Assembly (NCBI GenBank): GCA_950097015.1
Contig: CATNEN010000038.1
Span: 22,630,001 to 22,694,000, forward strand
Source of the DNA: Macrostomum hystrix
Taxonomy: Eukaryota; Platyhelminthes; Macrostomidae
Reading direction: 5' to 3'
DNA: 64,000 nucleotides
A program made the position numbers and the translations under genes. The notes beneath the pieces were generated by a model. That model was not told where the DNA came from and did no database searches. It worked only from the letters and a program-made list of their open reading frames with translations. Position 1 is the stretch's first letter. Each line of letters opens with the position of its first letter. This document shows, in pieces, positions 41,739-53,517 of the stretch.

Positions 41739-44700
41739 TCAGCGCTGCTCTGGGTCTGTCGTCAGATTAGTCGCTTGCAGAGGGCAAGATTCACTTGACT
41801 GCTCACCTGATTCCGGCTCTGGCTCCGGCTGTTGAGTCTGCTCAGTCTGAGCAGCAAGTTCCTTCATCTGTAGCGAGTCTCGACTAAAGGCAAACCGGTT
41901 GTTGACGCTGTTATTTAGGCTGGCGCTCTCGCTGGCGCCCGGATTCGGTGTCACATCGCCGGACAGCTCCTCGACTGTGGACAGAGCGGCACTGAAGCCT
42001 AGACTGTCAACGCTGCCGCTAAGGTTGATGCCACCAACTCCACGCGGCGGACTGGAGTCCTCCTGGTTGAGCTGGGGAAAGGCGCATGGGTTTCAAATTT
42101 AGGGTGCTGTCCCCGTAACATGCCCAGTCGTTCAGAGTTCTGTCCCTTTTTAACACCTCCAGTCATTCAGTGTTCTGTCCCTTTTTAACACCTCCAGTCA
42201 TTCAGTGTTCTGTCCCTTTTTAACACCTCCAGTCATTCAGTGTTCTGTCCCTTTTTAACACCTCCAGTCATTCAGAGTTCTGTCCCTTTTTAACACCTCC
42301 AGTCATTCAGTGTTCTGTCCCTTTTTAACACCTCCAGTCATTCAGTGTTCTGCCCCTTTTTAACACCTCCAGTCATTCAGAGTTCTGTCCCTTTTTAACA
42401 CCTCCAGTCATTCAGTGTTCTGTCCCTTTTTAACACCTCCAGTCATTCAGTGTTCTGCCCCTTTTTAACACCTCCAGTCATTCAGAGTTCTGTCCCTTTT
42501 TAACACCTCCAGTCATTCAGTGTTCTGTCCCTTTTTAACACCTCCAGTCATTCAGAGTTCTGTCCCTTTTTAACACCTCCAGTCATTCAGAGTTCTGTCC
42601 CTTTTTAACACCTCCAGTCATTCAGAGTTCTGTCCCTTTTTAACACCTCCAGTCATTCAGAGTTCTGTCCCTTTTTAACACCTCCAGTCATTCAGAGTTC
42701 TGTCCCTTTTTAACACCTCCAGTCATTCAGTGTTCTGCCCCTTTTTAACACCTCCAGTCATTCAGAGTTCTGTCCCTTTTTAACACCTCCAGTCATTCAG
42801 TGTTCTGTCCCTTTTTAACACCTCCAGTCATTCAGTATGCAGCTGTCATTTTTTAACACCTCCAGCTACACACAACTCTCCGATGTTCTAAAATTCAGTT
42901 TCTAAAAATAAAAACAACCCAGGACACTCACAACGCTGCCCGCATGTTTCAAATGTCAGGCTTAAAAATAGAAACTAAAAAGGCGACTCACTACGCATGC
43001 ATGTCTATTTCTCAACTTCTAATATATAAAAGTTAGAGTTACGAAGAAAATCCTAACTTAAAGTTGCAAAATTTCAAAGCAATTCTATAAATTGCCATGC
43101 TTATTTAAAATTTAGATTAACTTAAAGAAAAATTAAACAGTGAAAATATCTAAGGACTATAGCTGGCTATATGAAGCTTATAAGAAACTATGATTGAGTT
43201 AGGGTGGTAAGTGGCAGAGCGGTCTAACAAGTGTTTCTGCTCGCACAAAGATCCCAGAGCTCGATTCCGCGGCGAGGCCCAAACTCTGATGAAACTCGGA
43301 CTGACGATGAGAAAGTCATGACAGATGTACACACCTACGAGAGTGTGTGCCAACGCACGTTATCTGTGTGCGTGTGGGCTTAGGTCACAACTGATGTACT
43401 TTAAGGTCACCTCTGATGTACTTTAAGGTCACAACTGATGTACTTTAAGGTCATCAATGATGTACTTTAAGGTCATCAATGATGTTCTTTAAGGTCATCA
43501 ATGATGTACTTTAAGGTCATCAATGATGTACTTTAAGGTCACCACTGATGTACTTTAAGGTCACTGCTGATGTACTTTAAGTTCACTATCATTACTGATG
43601 TTATCTGAGATCACCTCTCATCTAAGGTCATCTGAGGTCAGCAGAAACATCGACTTGATCCTCACCTGCTGCTGGACAGTCTGCAGTTGGCGGTGCAATT
43701 TCAGTTTCAACTCTTCCAGCTCCTCGGCTGTGCATCGGCGCAAGTCACGCGACTGCGAATGCTGCTCGGCCAGGGCTGAGATGTCGCGCAGCTGAGACCG
43801 GACAGCCTCCAGCTGCCTGTGGGCTTCGTCCCGCTCTCTCTGGGCGCGCTGCATGGCTTCGCGCATGCGCCTGGCCTCGTCCTGGGCCCGGTTGACCTCC
43901 TGCTGATAGTGCAGCCGCTCCAAGTCGACGCCCGGATTGGCGAACGGACTGTTGCACATCAGGATCGGGCTCTGGGCGTAGGTCGACGAAGCCGGCGAGG
44001 ATCTGTCGCCGCCACTGTTTACTCGACGACGACCAACGGCAACGCCAGACTGCTGAGTAGGAGTTAAAGGTCAGGAGTTCGAATCTCAGTTTATGATGTT
44101 TAGAATCCCAATTTCTAGAATCCTAAGTTCTCAAATTATCATTTTCTAGGATCCGAAATTCTGGATTGCACTATTATATGGATTCCTCTGGGATTTATAA
44201 GATCCCATAAGATGCCCGACTGTCGCTCACCTCGAAAATCCCCTGAAACGGCAGCGAGCCAGCGGCGGCCCCGCCGGCTTCGCCCTCGCCGAAAGCCGCC
44301 CCGCTCTGATTGGCCGGCGTGTAGGTCATCGGATGAAAGCTGGACGGACTGTAGGGACTGCTAGCGCCCGGAATGCCCATCGGACCGCTGGTTGAAGTCA
44401 GGACTGTCAGCGGGCTGAACGAGTCGCTGCCCTGCGAGGAGCTGGCCCCGGCACCAGCGCCGCCGATAGCGCCGAAGGCTGAGCCGATGCCGCCGACAGT
44501 GTCGGACTGTGACAGGTCAAGGTCGTCCAGATCCGGTGGAGGCATCGGAGGCGAACGCGACCGCGCAGCAGCTGCGGCTCCGGCTGCAGCGGCGGCGGCG
44601 GCAGCGGCCGCTGCGGCGGCGACGGCGGCGGCGGCAGCGTTCGTAGTCAGCGGCAATCTAAAGTTATAAAGGCCACCGACTGGACTATCGCCCCGGTGCA

Positions 44701-47700
44701 TGCTGCCAAGGCCTGACTCAGCAGATGCGATGCTGGCGCCGCTGTAGGTCCGACCTGCAAGGACAGAGTGGTTTCAGATCCCAGATCTCAGATCCCAGAT
44801 CTCAGATCCCAGATCTCAGATCCCAGATCTCAGATCCCAGATCTCAGATCCCAGATCTCAGATCCCAGATCTCAGATCCCAGATCTCAGATCCCAGATCT
44901 CAGATCCCAGATCTCAGATCCCAGATCTCAGATCCCAGATCTCAGATCCCAGATCTCAGATCCCAGATCTCAGATCCCAGATCTCAGATCCCAGATCTCA
45001 GATCCCAGATCTCAGATCCCAGATCTCAGATCCCAGATCTCAGATCCCAGATCTCAGATCCCAGATCTCAGATCCCAGATCTCAGATCCCAGATCTCAGA
45101 TCCCAGATCTCAGATCCCAGATCTCAGATCCCAGATCTCAGATCCCAGATCTCAGATCCCAGATCTCAGATCCCAGATCTCAGATCCCAGATCTCAGATC
45201 CCAGATCTCAGATCCCAGATCTCAGATCCCAGATCTCAGATCCCAGATCTCAGATCCCAGATCTCAGATCCCAGATCTCAGATCCCAGATCTCAGATCCC
45301 AGATCTCAGATCCCAGATCTCAGATCCCAGATCTCAGATCCCAGATCTCAGATCCCAGATCTCAGATCCCAGATCTCAGATCCCAGATCTCAGATCCCAG
45401 ATCTCAGATCCCAGATCTCAGATCCCAGATCTCAGATCCCAGATCTCAGATCCCAGATCTCAGATCCCAGATCTCAGATCCCAGATCCCAGATCTCAGAT
45501 CTCAATATCTACCTTTGCCAGCCGCACTACCAGGCGACAGGTGCATCTGCAGGAGCTGGTGCTGCAGCGCACTGCTGGAGGTGTTTGGCGGACTGGCAGC
45601 GCCAGTATCCCAGCCGGTACCAATGAGTCTGGCGAGAGTCAGCGGCGACAAGCTGCCGAGCTGTGGCAGCTGCTGCTGTAAGCTGGCAGCCGCGTTGCCC
45701 CTTGCCAAACCGGCATGCAGCTCCGACATCTCCTGGATGAAGTTGCGCCCGAAGTTCATTTCGCCTTCCTCGTGAGCGAAGGCGCAGAAGGCTCCTCTGG
45801 GACAATAGTTCTGCTGCACTACGTCATTGCATTTCGTAGATTTGTAGATCTGGAGTTTGGAGGGAGAGGGACTGCGGATTGTATCTACTGCCTCATCTAC
45901 CTGTCTACCTTTGTATCCACGTGTCGACTTCCTGATCTACGTGTCTACTTCCTGATCTACGTGTCTACTTTCTGATCTACGTGTCTACTTTCTGATCTAC
46001 GTGTCTACTTTCTGATCTACGTGTCTACTTCCTGATCTACGTGTCTACTTCCTGATCTACGTGTCTACTTCCTGATCTACGTGTCTACTTCCTGATCTAC
46101 CTGTCTACCTTTGTATCTACGTGTCTACTTCTTGATCTACCTGTCTACCTTTGTATCTACGTGTCTACTTCCTGATCTACGTGTCTACTTCCTAATCTAC
46201 GTGTCTACTTCTCTATCTACGTGCCTACTTCAAAATCTCTTTGTCTACTTTCTTATCCACTTTCGATTTCCTAAGCTCAGTTTCTACTTTCCAATGACGA
46301 TTTCCTCTCTCCTCGCGGTAAATAATAGTCCTAAAAGTTCGGTAATAGCAAAATGCTCAACTCAAAATAACCTTCTGCTTGCGTCAATTCGTTTGAGGGA
46401 GAAATTTTACTAGTCAATTTGAGAGCGGAAAAGTTTTTGAGGAAGACAGAATTGAGAACAGACATGAGTAAGGCGAGGAAGAGGAATGGAGAGGGAGGGA
46501 ACGAGGCGAGAGGGAAGGGTGAGGGAAGGGCGGTTAGATACTCAACAAAGTGGACTCATGTTGTACCTACCTACTGAGTACATTCAAAGCAATTGAGTCT
46601 GCTGTTAAAGCTTTGGAATTGCTCTTGTTTGGTCGGGACAGAAAACACAGATTCGAGTAAGATTTTGGGACACAGGCAGTACTGCACGCGAAAATATTCC
46701 TTCCCATAACTAGAGCCTCAGGTTTTCCCATTCGCGTTTCTCGAACATCTTATTTCAGCTGTCTCATGTCTCCCGTGTCTCATGGCTCTCATGTCTTATG
46801 TCTCCCGTGTCTCATGGCTCCTATGTCTTATGTCTCCCGTGTCTCATTGCTCCCATGTCTCATGTCTCCCGTGTCTCATCTCTCCCATGTCTTATGTCTC
46901 CCGTGTCTCATGGCTCCTATGTCTTATGTCTCCCGTGTCACATCTCTACCGTGTCTCATCTCTACCGTGTCACATCTCTACCGTGTCACATCTCTCCCGT
47001 GTCACATCTCTACCGTGTCGCATCTCTACCGTGTCTCATCTCTACCGTGTCACATCTCTCCCGTGTCACATCTCTACCGTGTCACATCTCTACCGTGTCT
47101 CATCTCTACCGTGTCACATCTCTCCCGTGTCACATCTCTACCGTGTCTCATCTCTACCGTGTCTCATCTCTACCGTGTCACATCTCTACCGTGTCACATC
47201 TCTCCCGTGTCACATCTCTACCGTGTCTCATCTCTCCCGTGTCACATCTCTACCGTGTCACATCTCTACCGTGTCTCATCTCTACCGTGTCACATCTCTA
47301 CCGTGTCACATCTCTCCCGTGTCACATCTCTACCGTGTCGCATCTCTACCGTGTCTCATCTCTCCCGTGTCTCATCTCTCCCGTGTCACATCTCTCCCGT
47401 GTCACATCTCTCCCGTGTCACATCTCTCCCGTGTCTCATCTCTCCCGTGTCACATCTCTCCCGTGTCACATCTCTACCGTGTCACATCTCTCCCGTGTCA
47501 TCTCTACTGTGTCTCATCTATCTCAATTTTTTAAGTCATTGATGTTTTTTATGTCTAAATTGTGTAGTAAGCAACACGCAAGCAAGTTTAAATAGTAGAA
47601 GATGAATTCAGACATAAAATACTAGCCATAATAAACCTACTAAAACAGACTTCGCGAGCAGAAAAACAGAGCTAATTAAAACCACAATAGTACGGTCAGT

Positions 47701-50700
47701 CGGAGGCTAATTTTGCTAGTTACACATTTCAACTACCTAAATAAGGCGCACAGTCATGCTTCTTTCTAGCTCAGAAGACGAGAGACAGAAAGAAAATATT
47801 ACCAAACCAGACTCATTTTTTTAATACTACTAGTAATCGTAACAAAACAAAATGACAGTCGGTTTCTAAACAGCCACGCCCATTTACGAGAAATATGAGA
47901 CTTTGTATTCTCTGTGTAGCTTTATTTTGTTGTTGTTAAATTAAAATGTGTACTACGAGCGTAATATGGCATAATATGGTGGAGAGAGACAGGAGGTGGT
48001 GGAGAGAGACAGGAGGTGGTGTAGATAGAGAGGGGATGGTGGAGAGAGACAGGAGGTGGTGGAGAGAGACAGGAGGTGGTGGAGAGAGACAGGAGATGGT
48101 GGAGAGAGACAGGAGGTGGTGTAGATAGAGAGGGGATGGTGGAGAGAGACAGGAGGTGATGGAGAGAGACAGGAGGTGGTGGAGAGAGACAGGAGATGGT
48201 GGAGAGAGACAGGAGGTGGTGTAGATAGAGAGGGGATGGTGGAGAGAGACAGTAGGTGGTGGAGAGAGACAGGAGGTGGTGGAGAGAGACAGGAGATGGT
48301 GGAGAGAGACAGGAGGTGGTGTAGATAGAGAGGGGATGGTGGTGAGAGAGGAGATGGTGGTGAGAGAGGAGATGGTGGAGAGAGAGGAGATGGTGGAGAG
48401 AGATGAGATGGTGAAGACAGAGAGGAGATGGAGAGGAGACAGGAGATGGTGAAGAGAGAGAGGATATTGTGGAGAGAGAGAGGAGATGGTGGAGAGAAAG
48501 GAGATGAGAGAGAGAGGAGATGGTAGAGAGAGAGGAGATAAGAGAGAGAGGAGATGGTGGAGAGAGAGAGGAGATGGTGGAGAGAGGAGATGAGAGAGAG
48601 GAGATGGTGGAGAGAGAGGAGAGAGAGAAGAGATGAGAGAGAGGAGATGGTGGAGAGAGAAGAGATGAGAGAGAGAAGATGAGAGAGGAGATAAGAGAGA
48701 GAGGAGATGGTGGAGAGAGAGAGGAGATGGTGGAGAGAGGAGATGAGAGAGAGGAGATGGTGGAGAGAGAGAAGAGAGAGAGAAGAGATGAGAGAGAGGA
48801 GATGGAGGAGAGAGAGGAGAGAGAGAAGAGATGAGAGAGAGGAGATGGTGGAGAGAGAGGAGAGAGAGAAGAGATGAGAGAGAGGAGATGGTGGAGAGAG
48901 AAGAGATGAGAGAGAGAAGATGAGAGAGGAGATGGTGGAGAGAGAAGAGATGAGAGAGAGGAGATGAGAGAGAGGAGATGGTGGAGAGAGAGAGGAGATG
49001 GTGAAGAGAGAGAGGTAGATGGTGGAGAGAGAAAGGAGATGGTGGAAAGGGGGGAGACGACTATGAGACAGGAGATAAATATGACATAGAGGGAGAAGGC
49101 AGATAAAAGAGGAAAGATACAAAAGAGATTGAAGTGAAAAATGCGATCGCTAGCCCACACTTGTTGGAATGAATAATCAGAGGCATTGGCAGTTGCTGAA
49201 TAATATCTATGCAACAGGATGTAAGATTTACAGAACACTTTGAAATGGAGGTTTAACTGGTATGCTAATTAAGACTATTTTCAGTTTCATAACTCTTATC
49301 TCTTATCTGGCATGGTGCTTGCATTGCATAGCCAGCGTTCCCGGAAATAGGCTGAACGATTCGCGCAAGTCAGGTAAAATACAGTACAGTCATCAAGAGA
49401 ATAATTTTTATCAACTTATGTAATGGCAAATAGAAGTTCTGGTTGGCTATCACTTACAATCGATAAGATAAGAATTAATTTGTCGCAGGGTATGAGGATT
49501 GAGGACTGACATTTCATGATTCGAAACGATGTCACTTCTATATATACAAATTAAGCCTTAGCTCCAGTACAGGACAAGTGCACATAGCGCTGTGGGTACA
49601 TGTTTAATTTGTACAATGTGAGATACAATTGTACAGCGAGATGGAAATGTGTCACAGCAAATGACTAGGCTTTCAAATTATTAAATTTGCCAGCGAATTT
49701 TACAAGCAAAACTTGCCAATAGATTTGCGATAATATCAAACATTTTAAAAGAAGAGAAATATTTAATAAACAAAGGGCAAGACGGTAAGATGGAGGAGAC
49801 CGAGGTAAGATGGAGGAGACAGAGGGTAAGATGGAGGAGACAGAGGGTAAGATGGAGGAGACAGAGGGTAAGATGGAGGAGACCGAGGTAAGGTGGAGGA
49901 GACTCTGGTAAGATGGAGGAGACAGAGGGTAAGATGGAGGAGACAGAGGGTAAGATGGAGGAGACAGATGGAAGATGGAGGAGAGAGAGAGTAAGATGGA
50001 GGAGACAGATGGAAGATGGAGGAGACAGATGGAAGATGGAGGAGAGAGAGAGTAAGATGGAGGAGACAGATGGAAGATGGAGGAGAGAGAGAGTAGGATA
50101 CTAACAACGAGAAAAGTTCTTACCTCGGGATGAAACTGCTGCTCGGTGCGAGTGTGGCAGTACTGACAGTCGTCCGACTGTTCGCACAGGCTGCTATCGA
50201 GCCACTCATCCGAGCTCTTGACAGCTGGGCAGGGCGTTGATCTGTAAAATGATTTTGAGTCAAGTTTTAATCAGTTAATAGGGAGACAGGGAGATAGGGA
50301 GATAGGAGACAGCTGACAGGGAGATAGGGTGACAGGTAGATAGGTACACAGGTAGATAGTGAGATAGGGAGACAGGGAGACAGGTAGATAGTGAGATAGG
50401 GAGACAGGGAGACAGGTAGATAGTGAGATAGGGAGACAGGGAGACAGATAGGGAGACAGGTAGACAGGGAGACAGATAGGGAGACAGTTAGACAGGGAGA
50501 CAGATAAGGAGACAGGTAGACAGGGAGACAGATAAGGAGACAGGGAGACAGGGAGACAGGTAGACAGGGAGACAGATAGGGAGACAGGTAGACAGGGAGA
50601 CAGATAAGGAGACAGGGAGACATGGAGATAGGAAGACAGGGAGACAGGTAGATACAGGGGACAAAGGGAAACAGAAGACAGCTGAGATCCTGTCACAAAT

Positions 50701-53517
50701 TTCAGAAGGAATTGGTGCAATTGCCTTGTCCCAAAAACAGCAATTACAAAAATTAAGTTTAGGCAGAAAAAACGTAGATATTTCATTCATAAAATTGAGT
50801 TTCATTGCTCACTGTGTGAATTGTTATGGAAACAAGTACGGAAAGATTCGACACAAAAATAATAGCTCCCATAGAGTAGAAAGGAAAGACCTAAAAGAGC
50901 GAGAAGGCGGGAGAGTGCATGGTTAGGAAAGGATTTATATAGTGGAGGGGGCTCGTATGTACAGTATGGACAGAGGGTCTCGTTCAGACAGAAAAAGTCC
51001 TAACTTTAAGCTATCGATCGATTGTAACTATTTGCGTAGGCGCGCGAAAAAAAGTACTAAGTAATAAGGAAGCTTCAAATTATTTTAGGGAAATATTTCC
51101 CAAGTTAAAATGGGGATTTTTTATCAACAGTTTTCATATTTTTTATCTAGGCGATAGTTGGGATATGGGATATTTTTCTTACGACATAGATATCCTACAA
51201 TCCTATAGGAATTTTTCGCTACAGAAGGGATCATTTTCCCACATGGATATTTTTCGTCCCCCTTAGGTGGCGATTTTTCCATAGAGTTTTTCCATAGATT
51301 TATCCACGAGGGGTATTTTTGTACAAAGTGGGATATTTTCCTAACCTGTACTTGAAGAACTGCGGTCCACGCCGTTTATCCTTGGCGTTGTGAAAGAACG
51401 GACAGGCGTAGCCTTGGCGACACATTCGAGGCGGCTTCCTGCACTGCTCAGTCTTATAATTAGCCAGCACGTATCCCATCTCGTTCCATTTTGGATCCTC
51501 GGACAGAACGCGCTCCTTCTCTAGGCTAGCCGGCAGGTTCACGGGACAGTCTGCGGCTTCCTGAGCCTCGCGTATGTCGTACACTGGCACGCGCAGGTCG
51601 TGAGCTCCGTGGGCGAAGGCGCAGTGGGCGCCATTGCGCGAGCACTGGCCTCTGGCGTCGGTGTCGTGAATGCACGTGCCAGTCTTGAAGTAGCGCAAAT
51701 GATACCTGAGCAGAGGGACATAATTCCACATTTGTGCACTTTTATTCTCATCAAATCTTCCTCTTTTAATAACTTATTTTTTTTTAGATCCGTTTTGCAT
51801 TTCTGACGAATAGGGGACAATTTTGACTCCTGGGTTAGTGATAATTTAGAATTTAGAGGGGCTTTTAGAAACGTAGGGGATTTTTGGTAACAATGGGGAA
51901 GATTTGGAAATTGAGGGATTACTCGGTTACTATAGGGAAGATTCGGAAGCTGGGGGGATAATTCCGTAACGATGGGGATATTTTATAAACTGGAGGATAA
52001 CTCGGTAACCACGAGGGACGATTTTTGAGACTGGGGGGGTTGATTTAGTAGCTGGGGATAATTCCGAAACAGGTGCGGGTACAATTCTGAACTAGAGAAT
52101 AGTTCTAAAATTTGGGGAAATGCATAGCTAGCAAGACCATTGCTTAACTAAATTTTTTAATCTAATTTTAGATAATAAGAGAGTTTCTGTATCACGCTAA
52201 ATATGAAAGAGAACAACACGGAATTTATCAAAATTTGACACCCGAGAAGGCCCGCTTACCTGCGCTCCGTATCACCGGCATTGCGATGCAGATAAGGACA
52301 AACTTCCCCATTGGGACAGTCGCCCCTAGTCTCGTCGTATTTATCGCAATAGACATCTGGCGAATAGGAAAATGTGCCATCAGATTTGCGCACAGGCCGG
52401 CGACGCCTCTGATTTGGGAAATGCCAGTGAAAACAGGTGAACGGCTTGTGTTGAGTGCACTTGTGGTTGGCGAACAGCGGGCACTGCTGAGTGCGGAAGT
52501 CGCGCAGGTAACTACAGAAATGAGAGAAATTCTGCCTTGGAATATGAATTTTATATTTAAATATTACACCTATATTCTCAGTAACTAATATACAATACTC
52601 AATAAAGTGTTTTTACTTCCTAGCTCTTAAATAAACAAATTTAGATATGTCAGCAAAATTTCTACCCAGAAGTAAATAGCTCTAACATTGTGAACTGCCC
52701 TTATGACACTAAATAAGTGATAAAATCACAAAAAGCTAAATTGTGTAAATGTTTGAAAAAACTGAAAATTAATTACAATGACCCTACATAGTAGACAATC
52801 TAAAATAGCCATTTAAACAATGCTTACTCCCTTACTGAATATATAGCTCAAGCTCACCAATGTTGTTATGCCATGAAAAAATGAATATAAAATTAAAAGA
52901 AACAAAGGTATACAATAATAATCATAAACATTCAAAGTATTTATAATACTAAACTGGAACTGAGCTAAATGTAGACTGAACTGTCATTTACAGCCATAGG
53001 AAAGAGAGCATATTTTGTGTAAATTTTGCTTAAAATGGACTTCTATAACAATAGAAATGTGTGTTTTCCTGCATCGAATTTATTTAATTTTAAAGTAAAA
53101 TTTTAATAGCACACAACCATGTATCAAACATAATCAGACAGTAGGCTGCATGCATGTAAAAGAAACTAAAGTTGGAAATTATTCTTTAATAGCTAATAAG
53201 TTAATTACATGACATGTTTGCTAGCTTTCACTTATAGCTAACCTGCAAAAAAATAATGACAATGGACGATACAATATTAGTGCCATAAGCGAACTTTACC
53301 TCAAATGCTGCGGCTTCACTGAAACTGGGGCCATTCCGATTCCTTGAGCCGCCTGATCTAGCTCTGTTGGCAAAGATACACTGGCAGAAAGATGGTTCAA
53401 ATTAACTGATTGGATTTGAGATGGTGAGACTGAGAGTTTAGGAAAGCTTGCCGCTAAAATTAAATTCGCTAGATTCGACATTGTGGGATTTTGGGTAATG
53501 GGCGACAAAGAAGACAT
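41739..53517 (-). CDS. UNK: Unkempt, CCCH zinc-finger RNA-binding protein
   Basis: Unkempt binds UAG-containing mRNAs and represses translation, shaping neuronal morphology. Exons on the minus strand: 53517-53300, 52511-52260, 51705-51346, 50241-50124, 45849-45513, 44754-44231, 44049-43666, 42071-41739, joining to 2526 nt, 841 residues (human 810). Six CCCH fingers are visible in the family's order: CPLFANHKCTQHKPFTCFHWH and CDKYDETRGDCPNGEVC (exon 2), CIHDTDARGQCSRNG and CRKPPRMCRQGYAC (exon 3), a CEQSDDCQYCH finger (exon 4), and CNDVVQQNYCPRGAFC (exon 5). Exon 6 is Gly/Ser/Ala-rich with a long Ala run; exon 7 is a coiled coil (~630-731). The usual C-terminal RING was not found: exon 8 is acidic, low-complexity and ends in a stop. 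An internal GTGAGC in exon 8 could be an alternative donor to an unseen exon. The exon 7 acceptor could also be 3 bases earlier (44052). Confidence 0.92.
42105..42870. repeat. 35-bp minisatellite in Unkempt intron 7
   Basis: Units contain CATTCAGTGTTCTGTCCC and TTTTTAACACCTCCAGT. Variation is mainly at two sites (tgttc/agttc and tgtcc/tgccc). The two alleles are interspersed. Confidence 0.95.
43203..43378 (+). mobile_element. tRNA-derived SINE, family B, copy 1 (in Unkempt intron 7)
   Basis: The head resembles a Leu/Ser-type tRNA: A box TGGCAGAGCGGTCTAAC and B-box-like AGCTCGATTCC. The body has GATGAGAAAGTCA and GTACACACC near the 3' end. The same text is found on the minus strand at 57865-58090, so this is a dispersed family and not a tRNA gene. 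Confidence 0.75.
43380..43605. repeat. 22-bp minisatellite in Unkempt intron 7
   Basis: The unit is GATGTACTTTAAGGTCATCAAT with AAC, CAC and TCC variants. It begins directly at the 3' end of the family B SINE. Confidence 0.92.
44770..45508. repeat. 16-bp minisatellite occupying almost all of Unkempt intron 5
   Basis: The unit GATCTCAGATCCCAGA is repeated with almost no variation, covering about 97% of a 758-bp intron. It starts within a few bases of the exon 5 donor and ends about 20 bp before the exon 6 acceptor. All frames are open through it; the two long frames of over 300 codons are artefacts. Confidence 0.97.
45895..46265. repeat. 20-bp minisatellite in Unkempt intron 4
   Basis: The unit GTGTCTACTTCCTGATCTAC decays toward its right end into diverged TCTACTTTC pieces. 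Confidence 0.92.
46755..47525. repeat. 16-bp minisatellite in Unkempt intron 4
   Basis: Units are CATCTCTCCCGTGTCA and CATCTCTACCGTGTCT-like. The left edge has a longer GGCTC(C/T)TATGTCTTATGTCTCC variant. All three plus frames are open because 16-bp units without stops cycle through them. Confidence 0.95.
47975..48355. repeat. 20-bp purine-rich minisatellite in Unkempt intron 4
   Basis: The unit is TGGTGGAGAGAGACAGGAGG, mixed with a GTAGATAGAGAGGGGA variant that recurs at regular intervals and suggests a composite period. Confidence 0.93.
48356..49065. repeat. Degenerate GA-rich tandem array in Unkempt intron 4
   Basis: A purine-only stretch built of GGAGATGGTGGAGAGAGA-like pieces with variable length. 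It continues from the preceding array. The strand asymmetry (no pyrimidines except T) could allow triplex structure. The minus-strand Ser/Leu-rich frames here are artefacts. Confidence 0.93.
49066..49779. other. Unique part of Unkempt intron 4
   Basis: No tandem repeat, exon or mobile element recognised. Confidence 0.5.
49780..50098. repeat. 21-bp minisatellite in Unkempt intron 4
   Basis: The unit is GAGGGTAAGATGGAGGAGACA with ATGGAAGATGG and GAGAGAGT variants. It ends about 25 bp from the exon 4 donor. Confidence 0.92.
50278..50660. repeat. Short-unit tandem array in Unkempt intron 3
   Basis: Built of GGGAGACAGGTAGACA and GGGAGACAGATA pieces. Two unit types alternate in blocks of about 50-60 bp. 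Confidence 0.92.
51040..51345. repeat. Old degenerate repeat in Unkempt intron 3
   Basis: Repeated GGGATATTTTTC-like pieces at irregular spacing. This looks like a decayed minisatellite; support is weak. Confidence 0.45.
51805..52115. repeat. Old degenerate repeat in Unkempt intron 2
   Basis: Loosely repeated GGGGATAATTCCGTAAC-like segments about 35-50 bp apart, heavily diverged. Probably an ancient minisatellite. Confidence 0.55.
52512..53299. other. Unkempt intron 1, unique sequence
   Basis: AT-rich, with no tandem array, unlike most other large Unkempt introns. Confidence 0.6.

Noticed and set aside
43203-43280. A Leu/Ser tRNA gene
   Set aside because: Poor cloverleaf and a dispersed SINE body follow it; a related copy exists at 57865-58090.
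44725-45775. Two plus-strand frames of more than 300 codons across 44.7-45.8 kb
   Set aside because: They are a perfect 16-bp tandem repeat read in different frames. They lie in an intron of Unkempt on the other strand and have no protein-like composition.
46766-47595. Three overlapping plus frames of about 250-265 codons
   Set aside because: A stop-free 16-bp tandem repeat; all frames are open for arithmetic reasons.
47922-49238. Minus-strand frames of 438 and 389 codons, Ser/Leu/Pro-rich
   Set aside because: Translation of a purine-rich minisatellite in Unkempt intron 4; no domain and the boundaries follow the array.
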